The notes beneath the pieces are model-generated. The model was given only the letters and a program-made list of their open reading frames with translations, was not told the origin of the DNA and made no database searches. Made by a program: the position numbers and the translations under genes. A stretch of DNA of 64,000 bases from Cocos nucifera (taxonomy: Eukaryota; Streptophyta; Magnoliopsida; Arecales; Arecaceae), in NCBI GenBank assembly GCA_006176705.1, contig QRFJ01000755.1, forward strand, positions 930,001-994,000, written 5' to 3'. This document shows positions 1 through 10,869 of the stretch, one piece after another (within the stretch, counting starts at the first letter, position 1; each line of letters begins with the position of its first letter).

Positions 1-1406
1 ACATGAGATGTATACAAAACATGTATTAAGTTAGATCAAAATTTATATATGAGATATATGATGTAGATCTAACTAGTTTTGTAGATTTATATTTTTGATT
101 AAGACGTTCTCCTTGGCCGTCCGATCATAAGAATAAAGTAGGGTTTAAATGCTCTCTTCTCCCATTTGATGGGGTGTTCTTATGATGTGTAGGGGTGCTG
201 CATGTTCGTCCTTAATCAAAAATTAAGAACTTACTTTCTGCAAAATTCTAGATCCTGAAACCCTAGGATTTTATTTACATATTTTATTTATGAATCCTAA
301 ACTTAATTAGAATTAAGATTATAAAATATTAATTAGATCTAAAATTGAGAATTTTAGATCTAAGACATATTCATAATATTGGGTTTGGGCTTGGGTAGCT
401 CAATTAGGTCTAAGCGGTTGATCAAACCGAATCAAGAGTTGGTTAGATGGGATCAATAGTGCTTAAATTGACCAGCCTAATAGGATTAAGTCTGGATCAA
501 GATCGAGTCATGTAAGTGATCGATCAAGCTAAGACCTAATTAGGCTCAGTGTTAGAGTCTAGATTGTAGGCTAACCCTGATTGGTTCTGGCTCAATAATT
601 TGGTGTCTAAGGTAAGTCTGGCAGATACGATCGACTGGTTTTTAATTGGGAGCTACTCGACTCGAATGCATTCTTGTCGAGTTAATGGCATATCCCTTCC
701 ATCGGTCTCACTTACCTGGCCATATTTGTTGACTCAGTTCTGATCTGAGGTGGTCAATAATCCTGAGCTAACCCATGCCACTAGGTTAGTCATAATGGTT
801 ATGACTATGTCAAGTCTAGTTTAATGAGACCTAAATCAAATCTTCCTAAGAAAAGATTAAGTCTGAGGTCTTCCACCATTGTAGATGTGCGGGCCCTTTC
901 CTAGGGTTGATTGTTCTCGACTGGTTACAGTGGCTCAGTTGCACCGAGAAGATGCAACCATATCTATTAGGCATTGGATGCTATGGGCTGGAGGATGAGT
1001 TGGGCTCAATATTTTGGATACGGTGAGAGACTCAATTAGAAATCCAATCTATGCAAATGGTGGGTCTGACTTAACTAAGGAGTGGATCAATATTTTGGAT
1101 ATGGTGAGATTCATGAATTAGAGACCAAGTTTGGGTGCACCATGATTAGAGAATCATTGAACAAGAGTTGTTCACTCATTGGCTAACCCATCACCAATAA
1201 CTGTTAGGTGAGGTGATGAGTCAGTTGGTGGGACCGCACCACCCACTAGAAATCATTAATCATGGAGATTTTTGCATCTCTACAGAGGGAGTGTAGGGAT
1301 CCGAGAAAATAGTGGGAGCTAATTTGTTTAAAAATAAAATCCCTAAATAAATTGGTTAAGTCATAATTATAATATCTAACTAGAAACTTTGACTCTCTAT
1401 AGGAAA
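1..1406 (+). other. Untranslated leader of copia family B
   Basis: No gene is seen here. The stretch aligns by eye with the leaders at 50647-52490 and 61179-62804. All three share the block with the phrase GAGTTAATGGCATATCCC (here near 679-697), followed by a CTCACTTACCTGGCC-like phrase. In all three the block lies between an LTR or primer site and a gag start, so it is the long 5' untranslated part of this copia group. Confidence 0.75.
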
Positions 1407-2250
1407 ATGTCTGCATCCAGTCCATTAGCACGTATCCTGGACACACATAGACTGACCGGACCCAATTATAAAGATTGGCTCAGGAACTATAAAATCATTT
1501 TGGGTTTCGAGAAGTTAACACATGTATTGGACCAGGACCCTCCCACCTTACCAGCCTGTTCCATCCATTGAATAGAGAGCATCTCTAAAAAAATGGATAG
1601 ACGAAGATAATCAGACCAGATATTACATGTTGGGCTCGATGTCTGATGAGCTTCAGCACCAACATGAAGATATCAGGACTGCTCGCCAAATGTTGGCTCA
1701 CCTATAGGAGATGTTTGGTGAACAGAGTCGCGCAGCCAAGTATCAAGTCACTAAATGACTTTTTCAAGGCTAAGATGCGTGATGGGCAGTCAGTCCAAGA
1801 TCATTGTTTGATGATGATCAAGGATTTGGAAGAGCTTGAGAAGCTCGGAGTGAAGTTAGACTTGGATCTGCAGAATGATATAATTCTGCAATCCTTGACT
1901 GATGCATATGGGCAGTTCATCATGAACTACCATATGCATAAACTTCAAAATTTCTTGGCCGAACTTATGAATATGCTGGTTACCGCTGAGCTTTCTATGA
2001 AAGATTCTAAAGGCTCAGTACTTGCTATGGAATGGACTTCTTCCAAGAGAAAGTCTTTTGGAAAGAAAAAGAAGTCTACAAAAAAGTAGAAGGTGGAAGA
2101 AGAAAAGAAGAAAAAGGCAGAGCTGAAGAAGAAGGCCGCTGACAAAGAAAAGTATTTCCATTGCAACAATGATGGCCACTGGAAGCGAAACTGCCCTACT
2201 TACCTGGCCACCCTAAAGAAGAAGGAGGCAGGTCCTTCTGGAGGTATGCT
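1407..2250 (+). pseudogene. gag: copia gag (capsid/nucleocapsid), broken
   Basis: Gag packages the element RNA into cytoplasmic particles. I chose the ATG at 1407 because the residues after it (MSASSPLARILDTHRLTGPN) have the usual look of a plant copia gag start. The first frame stops at 1571 and the homology resumes in another frame at about 1646, so there is at least one frameshift. An in-frame TAG at 2087-2089 separates the capsid part from a lysine-rich stretch and the zinc knuckle near 2150-2200. The knuckle reads YFHCNNDGHWKRNC: the last three ligands of CX2CX4HX4C are kept, but the first Cys is Tyr, a G-to-A change. The gene cannot give a full Gag. Confidence 0.85.
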
Positions 2251-2790
2251 CGTTATTGAGTCTAACCTTACAGTTTCTTCTGCATCCAGTTGGGTGCTTG
2301 ACTCTGGTTCTAGTGCTCACTTGTGCACTTCTATGCAGGATCTTGAGGATAGCAGGAGGCTGAGGGATGGTGAGATGATCCTGCACGTCGAAAATGGAGC
2401 AAGAGTTGCTGCCGTGGCCATGGGAACATACCCTCTTCGACTACCATCTGGTTTAGACTTAGTATTAAAAGACTGTTATTATGTGCCTGCAGCAAGCAGG
2501 AATTTGATTTCTATTTCATGCCTAGCATTAGAAGGCTATGTAATTAGTTTTCTTAAGGACCATTGTAACATTCTTTATGAAAGAAATAAAATTGCAAGTG
2601 GTTTCCTTATTAACGATCTTTATCAGTTACATATTGATGTATCTATTTTTAATATCGAGCAAAATGTGAATGCCATAAAATGACCTAGGGATAGTCCAAA
2701 CGATAGGTATCTATGGCACCTAAGACTAGGTCATATAGCAGAAGATAGGGTTAACAAATTGGAAAAAATGGGCTATTGAGTCCATTGACT
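2251..2790 (+). pseudogene. pol: copia protease and integrase N-terminal zinc region
   Basis: A retropepsin-like protease that would cut the polyprotein. The active-site motif WVLDSGSSAHLC (about 2290-2325) keeps the catalytic Asp in DSG. Downstream, LWHLRLGH (about 2709-2732) is the His pair of the pre-integrase zinc domain. The reading frame is shared with the gag tail above it, but it is cut by a TGA at 2681-2683 and another at about 2777. The next block (ESCLHGKMTKL) is in a different frame and has lost one of its paired Cys to Tyr. Confidence 0.82.
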
Positions 2791-3474
2791 TTCGAGTCAT
2801 ATCCAATTTATGAATCTTGTCTTCATGGCAAAATGACTAAGCTCCCTTTTGTAGGACATGGGAAAGGGCCACGGATCTTCTTGCCCTTAGTACATACTGA
2901 TGTGTGCGGCCCATTTGATGTGCCGGCTAGAGGCAACTTTGTCTACTTCATAACCTTTATCGATGATTTATCTAGGTATGGGTATGTGTATCTTATGAGA
3001 CACAAGTCTGAAGCTTTTGAAAAGTTCAAAGAATTCAGACATGAAGTAGAAAAGCAAACTGAAAAATCCATTAAGGTTCTTCGATCAGATCGAGGAGGTG
3101 AATACCTTAGTCGAAAATTCCTAGACTATCTCAAGAAAAATGGCATAATCTCTCAATGGACTCCACCTGGAACACCTCAACTCAATGGAGTTTCAGAATG
3201 GAGGAATCGGACCCTATTAGATATGGTCCGATCCATGATGAGCTTCACAGACCTTCCTAATTTTCTTTGGGGATACTGTTTGTTAACTGCAATATACTTA
3301 CTGAATAGGATTCCTTCTAAAACCGTTCCTACCACACCGTATGAGATATGGCATGGTAAGAAACCAAGTCTGAGTCATCTCAAAATTTGGGGTTGTCCGG
3401 CTCATGTCAAAAGACAACAAGCGGACAAGTTAGACTTTAGGTCCTTTAGAGCTCGATTTCATAGGATATCCTAA
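2776..3474 (+). pseudogene. pol: copia integrase core
   Basis: Integrase would insert the cDNA into the chromosome. The DDE residues are visible: Asp in HTDVCGPF, Asp in RSDRGGEY and Glu in LNGVSEWRNRT. The phrases FITFIDDLSRYGYVY and SLSHLKIWGCPAHV are typical of plant copia integrases. The open frame ends after the core, and the C-terminal part (GYPKESLGYYFY) continues in another frame, so a frameshift near 3465 breaks it. Apart from that the domain is well kept. Confidence 0.88.
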
Positions 3475-4130
3475 AGAGTCATTAGGATATTATTTCTACA
3501 TTCCAGAAGATCATAATGTGATTGTGAGTCGACATGCCATCTTTCTTGAAAAATAGTTTATTCAAGATAGCGGCATTGGAAAGCAGATCAAGCTCGAGGA
3601 GAAAGTCTCACAAGAGCAACGAGCTAAGGACCAAATGGAACCAAATCAGGTTGAGCCAATACAATCACTACCTCCTCCACCTCATAGATCGGAAAGGATT
3701 TTTCCATCCCCTGAGAGGTACTTAGGTACTATTTCAGAGGAAGTAGAGAAAATATTCCTCATAGGTAATGGGGTTCATGGTGATGATCCCAAAACCTATA
3801 ATGAGGCGATATCAGATATCGACTCTGAGAAATGGTTAGAGGCAATGAAGTCAGAAATTGACTCGATGCACTCAAACCAAGTCTGGACCTTGGTAGATCC
3901 ACCAGAAGGTATAGTACCTATTGGGATGTAAATGGATCTACAAGAGAAAGATTGGTGCAGATGGAAATGTGGAGACATTCAAAGCTAGATTAGTGGCAAA
4001 AGGTTATAGTCAATGCGAAGGCATTGACTATCAGGATACCTTTTCCCAGTAGCTATGCTAAAATCCATCCGCACATTGCTTGCTATTGCAGCCTATTTCG
4101 ATTATGAAATATGGCAAATGGACGTGAAAA
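3475..4130 (+). pseudogene. pol: copia integrase tail and start of reverse transcriptase (copy 1)
   Basis: The integrase tail (GYPKESLGYYFYIPEDHNV), a linker, then the first reverse transcriptase block (KWLEAMKSEIDSMHSNQVWT, ending GIVPIG) can be read. There is a stop near 3553 and an extra G near 3924 that shifts the frame relative to copy 2. The homology runs to the edge of the N gap at 4130, where DYEIWQMDVK is readable. This stretch is the less mutated of the two copies flanking the gap. Confidence 0.8.
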
Positions 4131-5130
4131 NNNNNNNNNNNNNNNNNNNNNNNNNNNNNNNNNNNNNNNNNNNNNNNNNNNNNNNNNNNNNNNNNNNNNN
4201 NNNNNNNNNNNNNNNNNNNNNNNNNNNNNNNNNNNNNNNNNNNNNNNNNNNNNNNNNNNNNNNNNNNNNNNNNNNNNNNNNNNNNNNNNNNNNNNNNNNN
4301 NNNNNNNNNNNNNNNNNNNNNNNNNNNNNNNNNNNNNNNNNNNNNNNNNNNNNNNNNNNNNNNNNNNNNNNNNNNNNNNNNNNNNNNNNNNNNNNNNNNN
4401 NNNNNNNNNNNNNNNNNNNNNNNNNNNNNNNNNNNNNNNNNNNNNNNNNNNNNNNNNNNNNNNNNNNNNNNNNNNNNNNNNNNNNNNNNNNNNNNNNNNN
4501 NNNNNNNNNNNNNNNNNNNNNNNNNNNNNNNNNNNNNNNNNNNNNNNNNNNNNNNNNNNNNNNNNNNNNNNNNNNNNNNNNNNNNNNNNNNNNNNNNNNN
4601 NNNNNNNNNNNNNNNNNNNNNNNNNNNNNNNNNNNNNNNNNNNNNNNNNNNNNNNNNNNNNNNNNNNNNNNNNNNNNNNNNNNNNNNNNNNNNNNNNNNN
4701 NNNNNNNNNNNNNNNNNNNNNNNNNNNNNNNNNNNNNNNNNNNNNNNNNNNNNNNNNNNNNNNNNNNNNNNNNNNNNNNNNNNNNNNNNNNNNNNNNNNN
4801 NNNNNNNNNNNNNNNNNNNNNNNNNNNNNNNNNNNNNNNNNNNNNNNNNNNNNNNNNNNNNNNNNNNNNNNNNNNNNNNNNNNNNNNNNNNNNNNNNNNN
4901 NNNNNNNNNNNNNNNNNNNNNNNNNNNNNNNNNNNNNNNNNNNNNNNNNNNNNNNNNNNNNNNNNNNNNNNNNNNNNNNNNNNNNNNNNNNNNNNNNNNN
5001 NNNNNNNNNNNNNNNNNNNNNNNNNNNNNNNNNNNNNNNNNNNNNNNNNNNNNNNNNNNNNNNNNNNNNNNNNNNNNNNNNNNNNNNNNNNNNNNNNNNN
5101 NNNNNNNNNNNNNNNNNNNNNNNNNNNNNN
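4131..5130. other. Assembly gap, exactly 1000 Ns
   Basis: Run of 1000 undetermined bases. The round number suggests a placeholder, so the true distance is unknown. The sequence on its right is a second copy of the sequence on its left, not its continuation. Confidence 0.99.
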
Positions 5131-5919
5131 GTTCCTACCACACCATTGAGATATGGGATGGTAAGAAACCAAGTTTGTCATCTCAAAATTTGGGGTTGTC
5201 CAACTCATGTCAAAAGACAACAAGCGGACAAGTTAGACTTTAGATCCTTCAGAGCTTGATTTATAGGATATCCTAAAGAGTCATTAGGATATTATTTCTA
5301 CATTCCAGAAGATCATAATGTGATTATGAGTCGATATGTTATCTTTCTTGAAAAATAGTTTATTCAAGATAGCGGCATTGGAAAGCAGATTAAGCTCGAG
5401 GAGAAAGTCTCACAAAAGCAACGAGCTAAGGACCAAATGGAACCAAATCAGGTTAAGCCAATCTATTCACTACCTCCTCCACCTCGTAGATCGAAAAGGA
5501 TTTTCCATCCTCCTGAGAGGTACTTAGATACTATTTCAGAGAAAGCAAAGAAAATATTCCTCATAGGCAATAGGGTTCATGGTGATGATCCCAAAATCTA
5601 TAATGAGGTGATATCAAATATCGACTCCAAGAAATGGTTAGAGGCAATGAAGTCAGAAATTGACTTGATGCACTCAAACCAAGTCTGGACCTTGGTAGAT
5701 CCACCAAAAGGTATAGTACCTATTGGATGTAAATGGATCTATAAGAGAAAGATTGGTGCAGATGAAAATGTGGAGACATTCAAAGCTAGATTAGTAGCAA
5801 AAGATTATAGTCAACACAAAGGCATTGACTATCAGGATACCTTTTCACCAATAGCTATGCTAAAATTCATTCGCACATTGCTTGTTATTGCAGCCTATTT
5901 CAATTATGAAATTTGACAA
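5131..5919 (+). pseudogene. pol: copia integrase tail and start of reverse transcriptase (copy 2)
   Basis: Paralogous to 3325-4130 at nearly every position. It begins at VPTTP of the integrase core, runs through the GYPKESLGYYFY block, the linker and the KWLEAMKSEID block, and reaches KWIYKRKIGAD and FKARLVAKDYSQ of the reverse transcriptase. One in-frame TGA at 5914-5916 replaces the Trp that copy 1 still has at the same place (EIWQMD). By hand comparison, most substitutions from copy 1 to copy 2 are G-to-A or C-to-T. Confidence 0.82.
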
Positions 5920-6642
5920 ATGGACACGAAAACAGCATTCTTAAATGGATATCTTGAGGAAGATATATATATAGAACAGCCGCTAGGTTTTACATCCACT
6001 GATGATGATCATAAGGTATGCAAACTGCAAAGGTCCATATATGGACTTAAGCAAGCATCTCGAAGCTGGAATACTCATTTTAATGATGTGATCAAATTGT
6101 TTGGTTTCATCAAGAACGAAGAGGAGCCATGTATCCTCAAAAAGGTCAGTGAGAGCGCTGTTATCTTTCTCATATTGTACATAGATAACATCCTCCTTAT
6201 TGAAAATGATATTCCCATATTGACCACAGTTAAAATGTGGTTATCTAAAGAATTCTCTATGAAAGACCTAGGAGAAGCATCCTTTATTCTAGAAATTAAG
6301 GTCTATAGAGATAGACCAAATAGGATGTTAGGACTTTCACAGAAAATGTACATAGAGGAAGTGCTAAAGAGGTTTAGCATGAAAAACTCTAAGAGGGGTT
6401 TGGTATCCTTCAGACATGGCATTCATCTTTCCGAGAAGATGTGCCCTAGCTCACCTGAGGAAATAGAACACATGAGCAAGATCCCTTATGCTTCAGCAAT
6501 AGGGAGCCTCATGCATGAAATGTTATGTACACGACCTGATATAGCCCATGTTGTGAGTGTCACGAGTAGATATCAGTTGAATCCAAGTGAAGAACACTGG
6601 GCTTCTATGAAATGTATCCTTAGGTACTTAAAGAAGAACTAA
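5920..6642 (+). pseudogene. pol: copia reverse transcriptase
   Basis: The reverse transcriptase would copy the element RNA into cDNA. Motifs in order: TAFLNGYLEEDIYIEQP, VCKLQRSIYGLKQASRSWN, the catalytic box, SMKDLGEASFILEI, YASAIGSLMHEMLCTRPDIA and the HWASMKCILRYLK end. The frame is open for 240 codons and is continuous with 5437-5916 except for one stop. The catalytic YVDD box (6178-6189) reads YIDN: the second metal-binding Asp is Asn, a G-to-A change that would abolish activity. Confidence 0.9.
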
Positions 6643-7140
6643 GGATATGTTGATGGTCTTTGGTAATGGAGAACTCCAAGTCCAGGGATATACAGACTCG
6701 GATTTTATGTCTGATATAGATGATCAAAAGTCAACATCTAGGAGTCTGTTTGTGTGCAATGGAGGAGCTGTTAGTTAAAAAAGTTTCAAACAGACAGCGA
6801 TAGCAGATTCCATCATGGAAGTAGAATACATCGCTGCGTCAGAAGCTACAAAGGAGGCATTCTGGTACAAAAAATTTACCGCAGAGATCGAAGTGATGCC
6901 ATCAGATGTCATTTCTTTGTACTGCGATAACAATGATGCTATAGCCCTTGCTAAGGAGTTAAGATCTTACCAAAAATCTAAGCATATTGAGCAGTGATAC
7001 CATCTCATCTGCGATTACCTCAAGAAGAGTTACGTCGAGGTCAAGAGAGTCGACTCCACAGATAATGTGGCAGACCCGCTTACAAAGTCATTAGGATAGC
7101 AGAAGATCGAAGCCCATCTTGAGAAGATGGGACTTAGATT
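6643..7140 (+). pseudogene. pol: copia RNase H
   Basis: RNase H would degrade the RNA of the RNA-cDNA hybrid. Catalytic Asp in GYTDSDFMSD, Glu in MEVEYIAASEATKEA and Asp in LYCDNNDAIAL are present, followed by the usual end SYVEVKRVDSTDNVADPLTK. The reading frame is broken by a stop near 6776, another at about 6998 and one near 7099. The last codons abut the purine-rich tract that precedes the 3' LTR. Confidence 0.87.
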
Positions 7141-7160
7141 TGTAGTCAATTGACTTTAGA

Positions 7161-7173
7161 TTAAGTGAGAGTT
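7161..7173 (+). other. Polypurine tract before 3' LTR of family B
   Basis: The purine-rich stretch TTAAGTGAGAG sits just 5' of the LTR start TGTTAGATATG. This is the expected place for the plus-strand primer of an LTR element; it resembles the AAGTGGGAG tract of other plant copia elements. Confidence 0.6.
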
Positions 7174-9459
7174 TGTTAGATATGTGTATCCTAGAAGTCA
7201 GAATTGGCTGACACTTGTAATACACTTCTAGGGGCAAAATTATAATTTTAACTATAAATAATAAAATGGATTATTTTCTATCACAAATGTATATTTAGTG
7301 TCTGTGATATATCCTTTAAGTTAATGGTAATGATAATTCATATTTTTAAGAGTTAAAAATTTAAGACATGAATTTTCATTTATTAACTCATAAAATGCTT
7401 CTGACCATAGGATCGTCATAAGGATGGTGATTGATCCAGAAGATTAGTGTACAATCATTTCTTTATAGTAGATGAGTCTTGAGTCTATGGTGCAGACACA
7501 CCGGAGTGAGAGTATAGGTACTCGTTAGAGAACGAGGGTACTGAGCATGACCACCTCAAGTAGTCATAAGGAAGTCTATCTTATCGTTAATGACTGACTC
7601 GAAGCTGCACTGGTGTGTCTGGTTCTTTAACTTAAGGTGCATCGATAGTTCACCTTGAGGGTGATATAGTTTGACTACACCATGACTCAATCTCCTAGCC
7701 ATTTGGAATCCTGAGGTGTATGTTGGTTATAGCATGTTTATTGTAGGAATTGGATTACACCAAGAGAGAATCTATCTACCTCGGTGGATGAGGAGCAGCC
7801 CTATGATGATCATGAGAATCAAGTCCATAACCCATCACCATGGTAGAGAGTGAAATAATAGAAAGAATTTCTATTAAGATTTTTACATCGAACTTGAATC
7901 GAATGATTAAATCATATGATAGAAATTAGGGTTTGACGAGTTCACCTTAACCCTAATCTGATCGGGGCTCAAGATAGAAGAACTTAATCACACAAGTAGC
8001 TACATTGAGAGGTTCATTTTCAATTTTGATGGGTTGCCACCATATACTGCTAAGTGTCACTGGTGGATTTTGGGAGCAATTAGAATGATTTAGATGATCG
8101 ATTATTTTAGTTGTCTGAATCAGAAGAGTTCTGATCCATCGAAAGGAGTTTCGATGATGTCAATGATGGAGATCATGACATATCCTATTACCATATAAAA
8201 CTGAACCTAACTGAATCACACAAATTAGGGTTTAGATCTGGATATCATCAATTAGACTAACCCAGTTTAATTAATTTGAATTAGATTCAATTAGGTTCAA
8301 GAAAATCGTGCTAGCACACGATTGAACCTAACGTTCTTCTTTTATTATCATTAAAAGTTGTCTTGACTAAGCCAAATGTGTTTGTGCTCATTCAGGTACC
8401 TTTACCTGGTCTGACTGGAGCTTGTCCAAGTCAGAAAAGGGTTATCTTAATTTATGAGATAAATTTGAGACAACACCTACCATTTTTCATCACCTGCTAA
8501 TTCTTGTCCTTTGACTTTGGTCAAACATTGACCTTTGACTCTTGGACATCTGCCCATATGTCATGCACTTATTGGAGAGCAGGTAGGGGCTTGTCTTCTT
8601 ACTAGAATTTGGAAAGGAGGGGGGCGCACACCATCCTTGGCATGCGCCCATGGATAGGGACGCCTGGAGTCCCATACAAATGGGACTCCAGATTGCTTCT
8701 TGGATTCTACTTAGGTGACCCTTACCTATAGACTTTGATCAGTCTTAAGCACCATCTAAGGATAAATTTATGGGCTCTTATTTGATTGGATCAGATGATG
8801 TCATCCCACCAATCAGATTTAGATCTGATTGCATGAAGCAATGCGATTGGCTGGGATGATGTGGCACTGCATGGCACAGCAGGATCTATAAATAAACCCT
8901 ATTTCCACCCAACTTTCATAAAGTTTCCTCTTAGCCATGCCCCAAGGCTGCCCCTCTCCCTCCTCCATGCCATCTTCTATTCCTCTCTCTCCTCTCACAT
9001 CCAAGAAAAGTTGGACTTTAGTTTGGTGCAATCCAGGCAAGAAAAGACTGATGAGAAAGGAAGAAGGCAGCACTGCTGCAGAGATGACTGCTGATCTTTA
9101 GAAGGAGTTTTGAAGATCCTCCAAATCAGATTTAGATCTGATTTTTGGAGAGATGATAAAAAAGGAGAGGATCTCTAGATTCAACCCAAGTAGATACCGA
9201 TAGAGGTTAGGCGCTTGCATGGTTAGATCCAGAACCTCAGGTAATCAGCAGAATCATCAAAGGATAATCGAATTATCCACATCAAGGTATAAATTAAATT
9301 AAATTAAATTTATTTTTATTTTTATTTATTAGATCCATAAAATCAGATCTGAAATATCTCAGATCTGATATTGATGCTTGAGAGAAATTTTTGAAATATC
9401 TCTCTTGATTCGATCAGATTTGAACAAACCTGATCCAGAAAATCAGGATTTCTTCTTCA
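7174..9459 (+). repeat. 3' LTR of copia family B (2286 bp)
   Basis: Starts TGTTAGATATGTGTATCC directly after RNase H and the purine tract, and ends TTCTTCTTCA. The 3' end is supported by the minus-strand copy at the right edge of the window (62805-64000). That copy matches the part from about 8290 onward, including the CGTGCTAGCACACG-like phrase, the GATGTGGCACTGCATGGC phrase and the TATA region, and ends in the same way. No gene is seen inside. Confidence 0.8.
8887..8894 (+). promoter_or_regulatory. TATA box of family-B LTR
   Basis: TATAAATA lies in the U3-like part of the LTR, about 35 bp downstream of the GATGTGGCACTGCATGGC phrase. The minus-strand copy has a TATTTAA at the matching place (63407-63413), so the element is conserved between copies. 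Confidence 0.6.
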
Positions 9460-10869
9460 CAAATAAGAGGAATAAGGCATGGGTAGGGTGTGGGAGTCCA
9501 AGTGGTGCAAGATAAGAAGTCCTAGTCTCACTAAAACTTCTATTTTGACTTGGTCAAATAAGCTATTTGAACCAAATAAAATCTAAATTTATTCAACCCA
9601 ATTAGAATAGATCTTAGTCCAATTAAGATCTTAATTAAATCAAATTAAATCAGATTTAATTTCTAATCCAATTAGAAATTGGGTTGATACTAGTCCTAAT
9701 TGAACTAGGACTAGTTATTCCTTGCAATTAGCTTATCCAATAAACCAATTGAACTTGATTCAATCAAGTCCAAACTAAATCTAATTAAATTATATTTAAT
9801 TTGACTTAATCTCAATCCTTTGACTTAATCAAATTAAGCCAATTAAAATCAAATTGCTAATCGATCCTCCTACAATATTTGTACTAGATTAAACATCAAT
9901 CGTATTGATTGCTTAACCTTAGAATGATTCTCAATCATTGATCAACCATCTGATCGAATCGTGAACTCTAATGTGTATAATCCCATAGATCCAAACCTAA
10001 GCTAATAGCATAGAAATAAATTTTTATACCAGTCAAAGCGATCATCTAGCTATGGTACCTGACGGTCGGATAGGTTGAATGTGTAGAATAATATTCTTAG
10101 AACCCAAGTGGATATAGTTTTCATATAATTCATTCCCTTGACCAAAATGCTTATAGGACACCTCAAAGTTAAACTATCAACTCTGATCAGGCTGTCCATA
10201 TTGTATTTCAAAATACCAAATCCATCTCATGGATTACTCTGGCCAAGGTTTTGCTATATTAAAATACAATGATACATTTTCTTCAACTCTTGGAGTGGTC
10301 AATTCCATCTTGATCATACACTGACTTTGCAAGTACTTAACTGTGCCCAGAAGCCTTTCATTTCTAAATTAAAAATTTAGTTAGTTCGATACCAAAGTAT
10401 AGTGAGTTGCTTGCAAGCCACTAAGGTGAGCTTAAGTCTAAGGGATACTTATACCTACATCCCATAAAAGACATTCTCAATAGTAGAATACTCTAAAGTT
10501 GGTCACATTCAGTGACGATATATCCCTACATCTCACCTGTATACCATACTAGTGTCTGCATACTTCTTGGTTAAGAGGACAATCAACCTATATGGCATAC
10601 AGCGATCTATGCTTGATAGACATTGTCATCGTAAATAACAGCCTATCTTTTGGTTGTGAACAGTTTTAAGGACTAATTGATAAATCTTTTCTTTATCAAA
10701 CCTAAATACTCTTAAGGACTTTATCATAATGATGAAGTTCATTAGAAGATGAAAAACTTATGATAAAAAATATTTAAAATATATTTTATTAATTAATAAA
10801 TTAATTATAATTATAATGTAGCTCAACCATCGACATGCTGACATTAACTTTAAGACACATTTTTCAACA
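9460..10869 (-). repeat. LTR piece of copia family C, minus strand, cut at its 3' end
   Basis: The reverse complement starts TGTTGAAAAATGTGTC (10869 leftward) and runs through the same series of phrases as the LTRs at 43899 and 53437, for example ATGGTTGAGCTA, CATCTTCTAATGAA and AAGTCCTTA. It stops where the family-B LTR ends at 9459, so the rest should lie left of the window beyond the family-B 5' LTR. Its LTR start abuts a plus-strand LTR of the same family. Confidence 0.75.

Larger units (their letters stand above)
1..9459 (+). mobile_element. Ty1/copia retrotransposon, family B, 5'-truncated by window edge
   Basis: Order seen on the plus strand: untranslated leader, gag, aspartic protease, integrase, reverse transcriptase, RNase H, purine-rich tract, 3' LTR. 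Integrase before reverse transcriptase is the Ty1/copia order. The 5' LTR and primer-binding site must lie left of base 1. Every coding part is broken by stops and frameshifts, and a 1000-N gap sits in the middle of pol, so the element is dead as assembled. The 3' LTR ends in CA at 9459 directly against a family-C LTR piece, which suggests this element inserted into that LTR. The pol flanking the gap is present twice (3325-4130 and 5131-5930), so the interval may be two elements or a misjoin. Confidence 0.9.

Noticed and set aside
4055..5259. Long frames spanning 4131-5130
   Set aside because: They consist of Ns. No coding claim can be made across the gap.
8819..9094. Two overlapping frames around the TATA box of the family-B LTR
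   Set aside because: They lie in the promoter/R region of an LTR, are open on both strands and are not kept in the minus-strand LTR copy.
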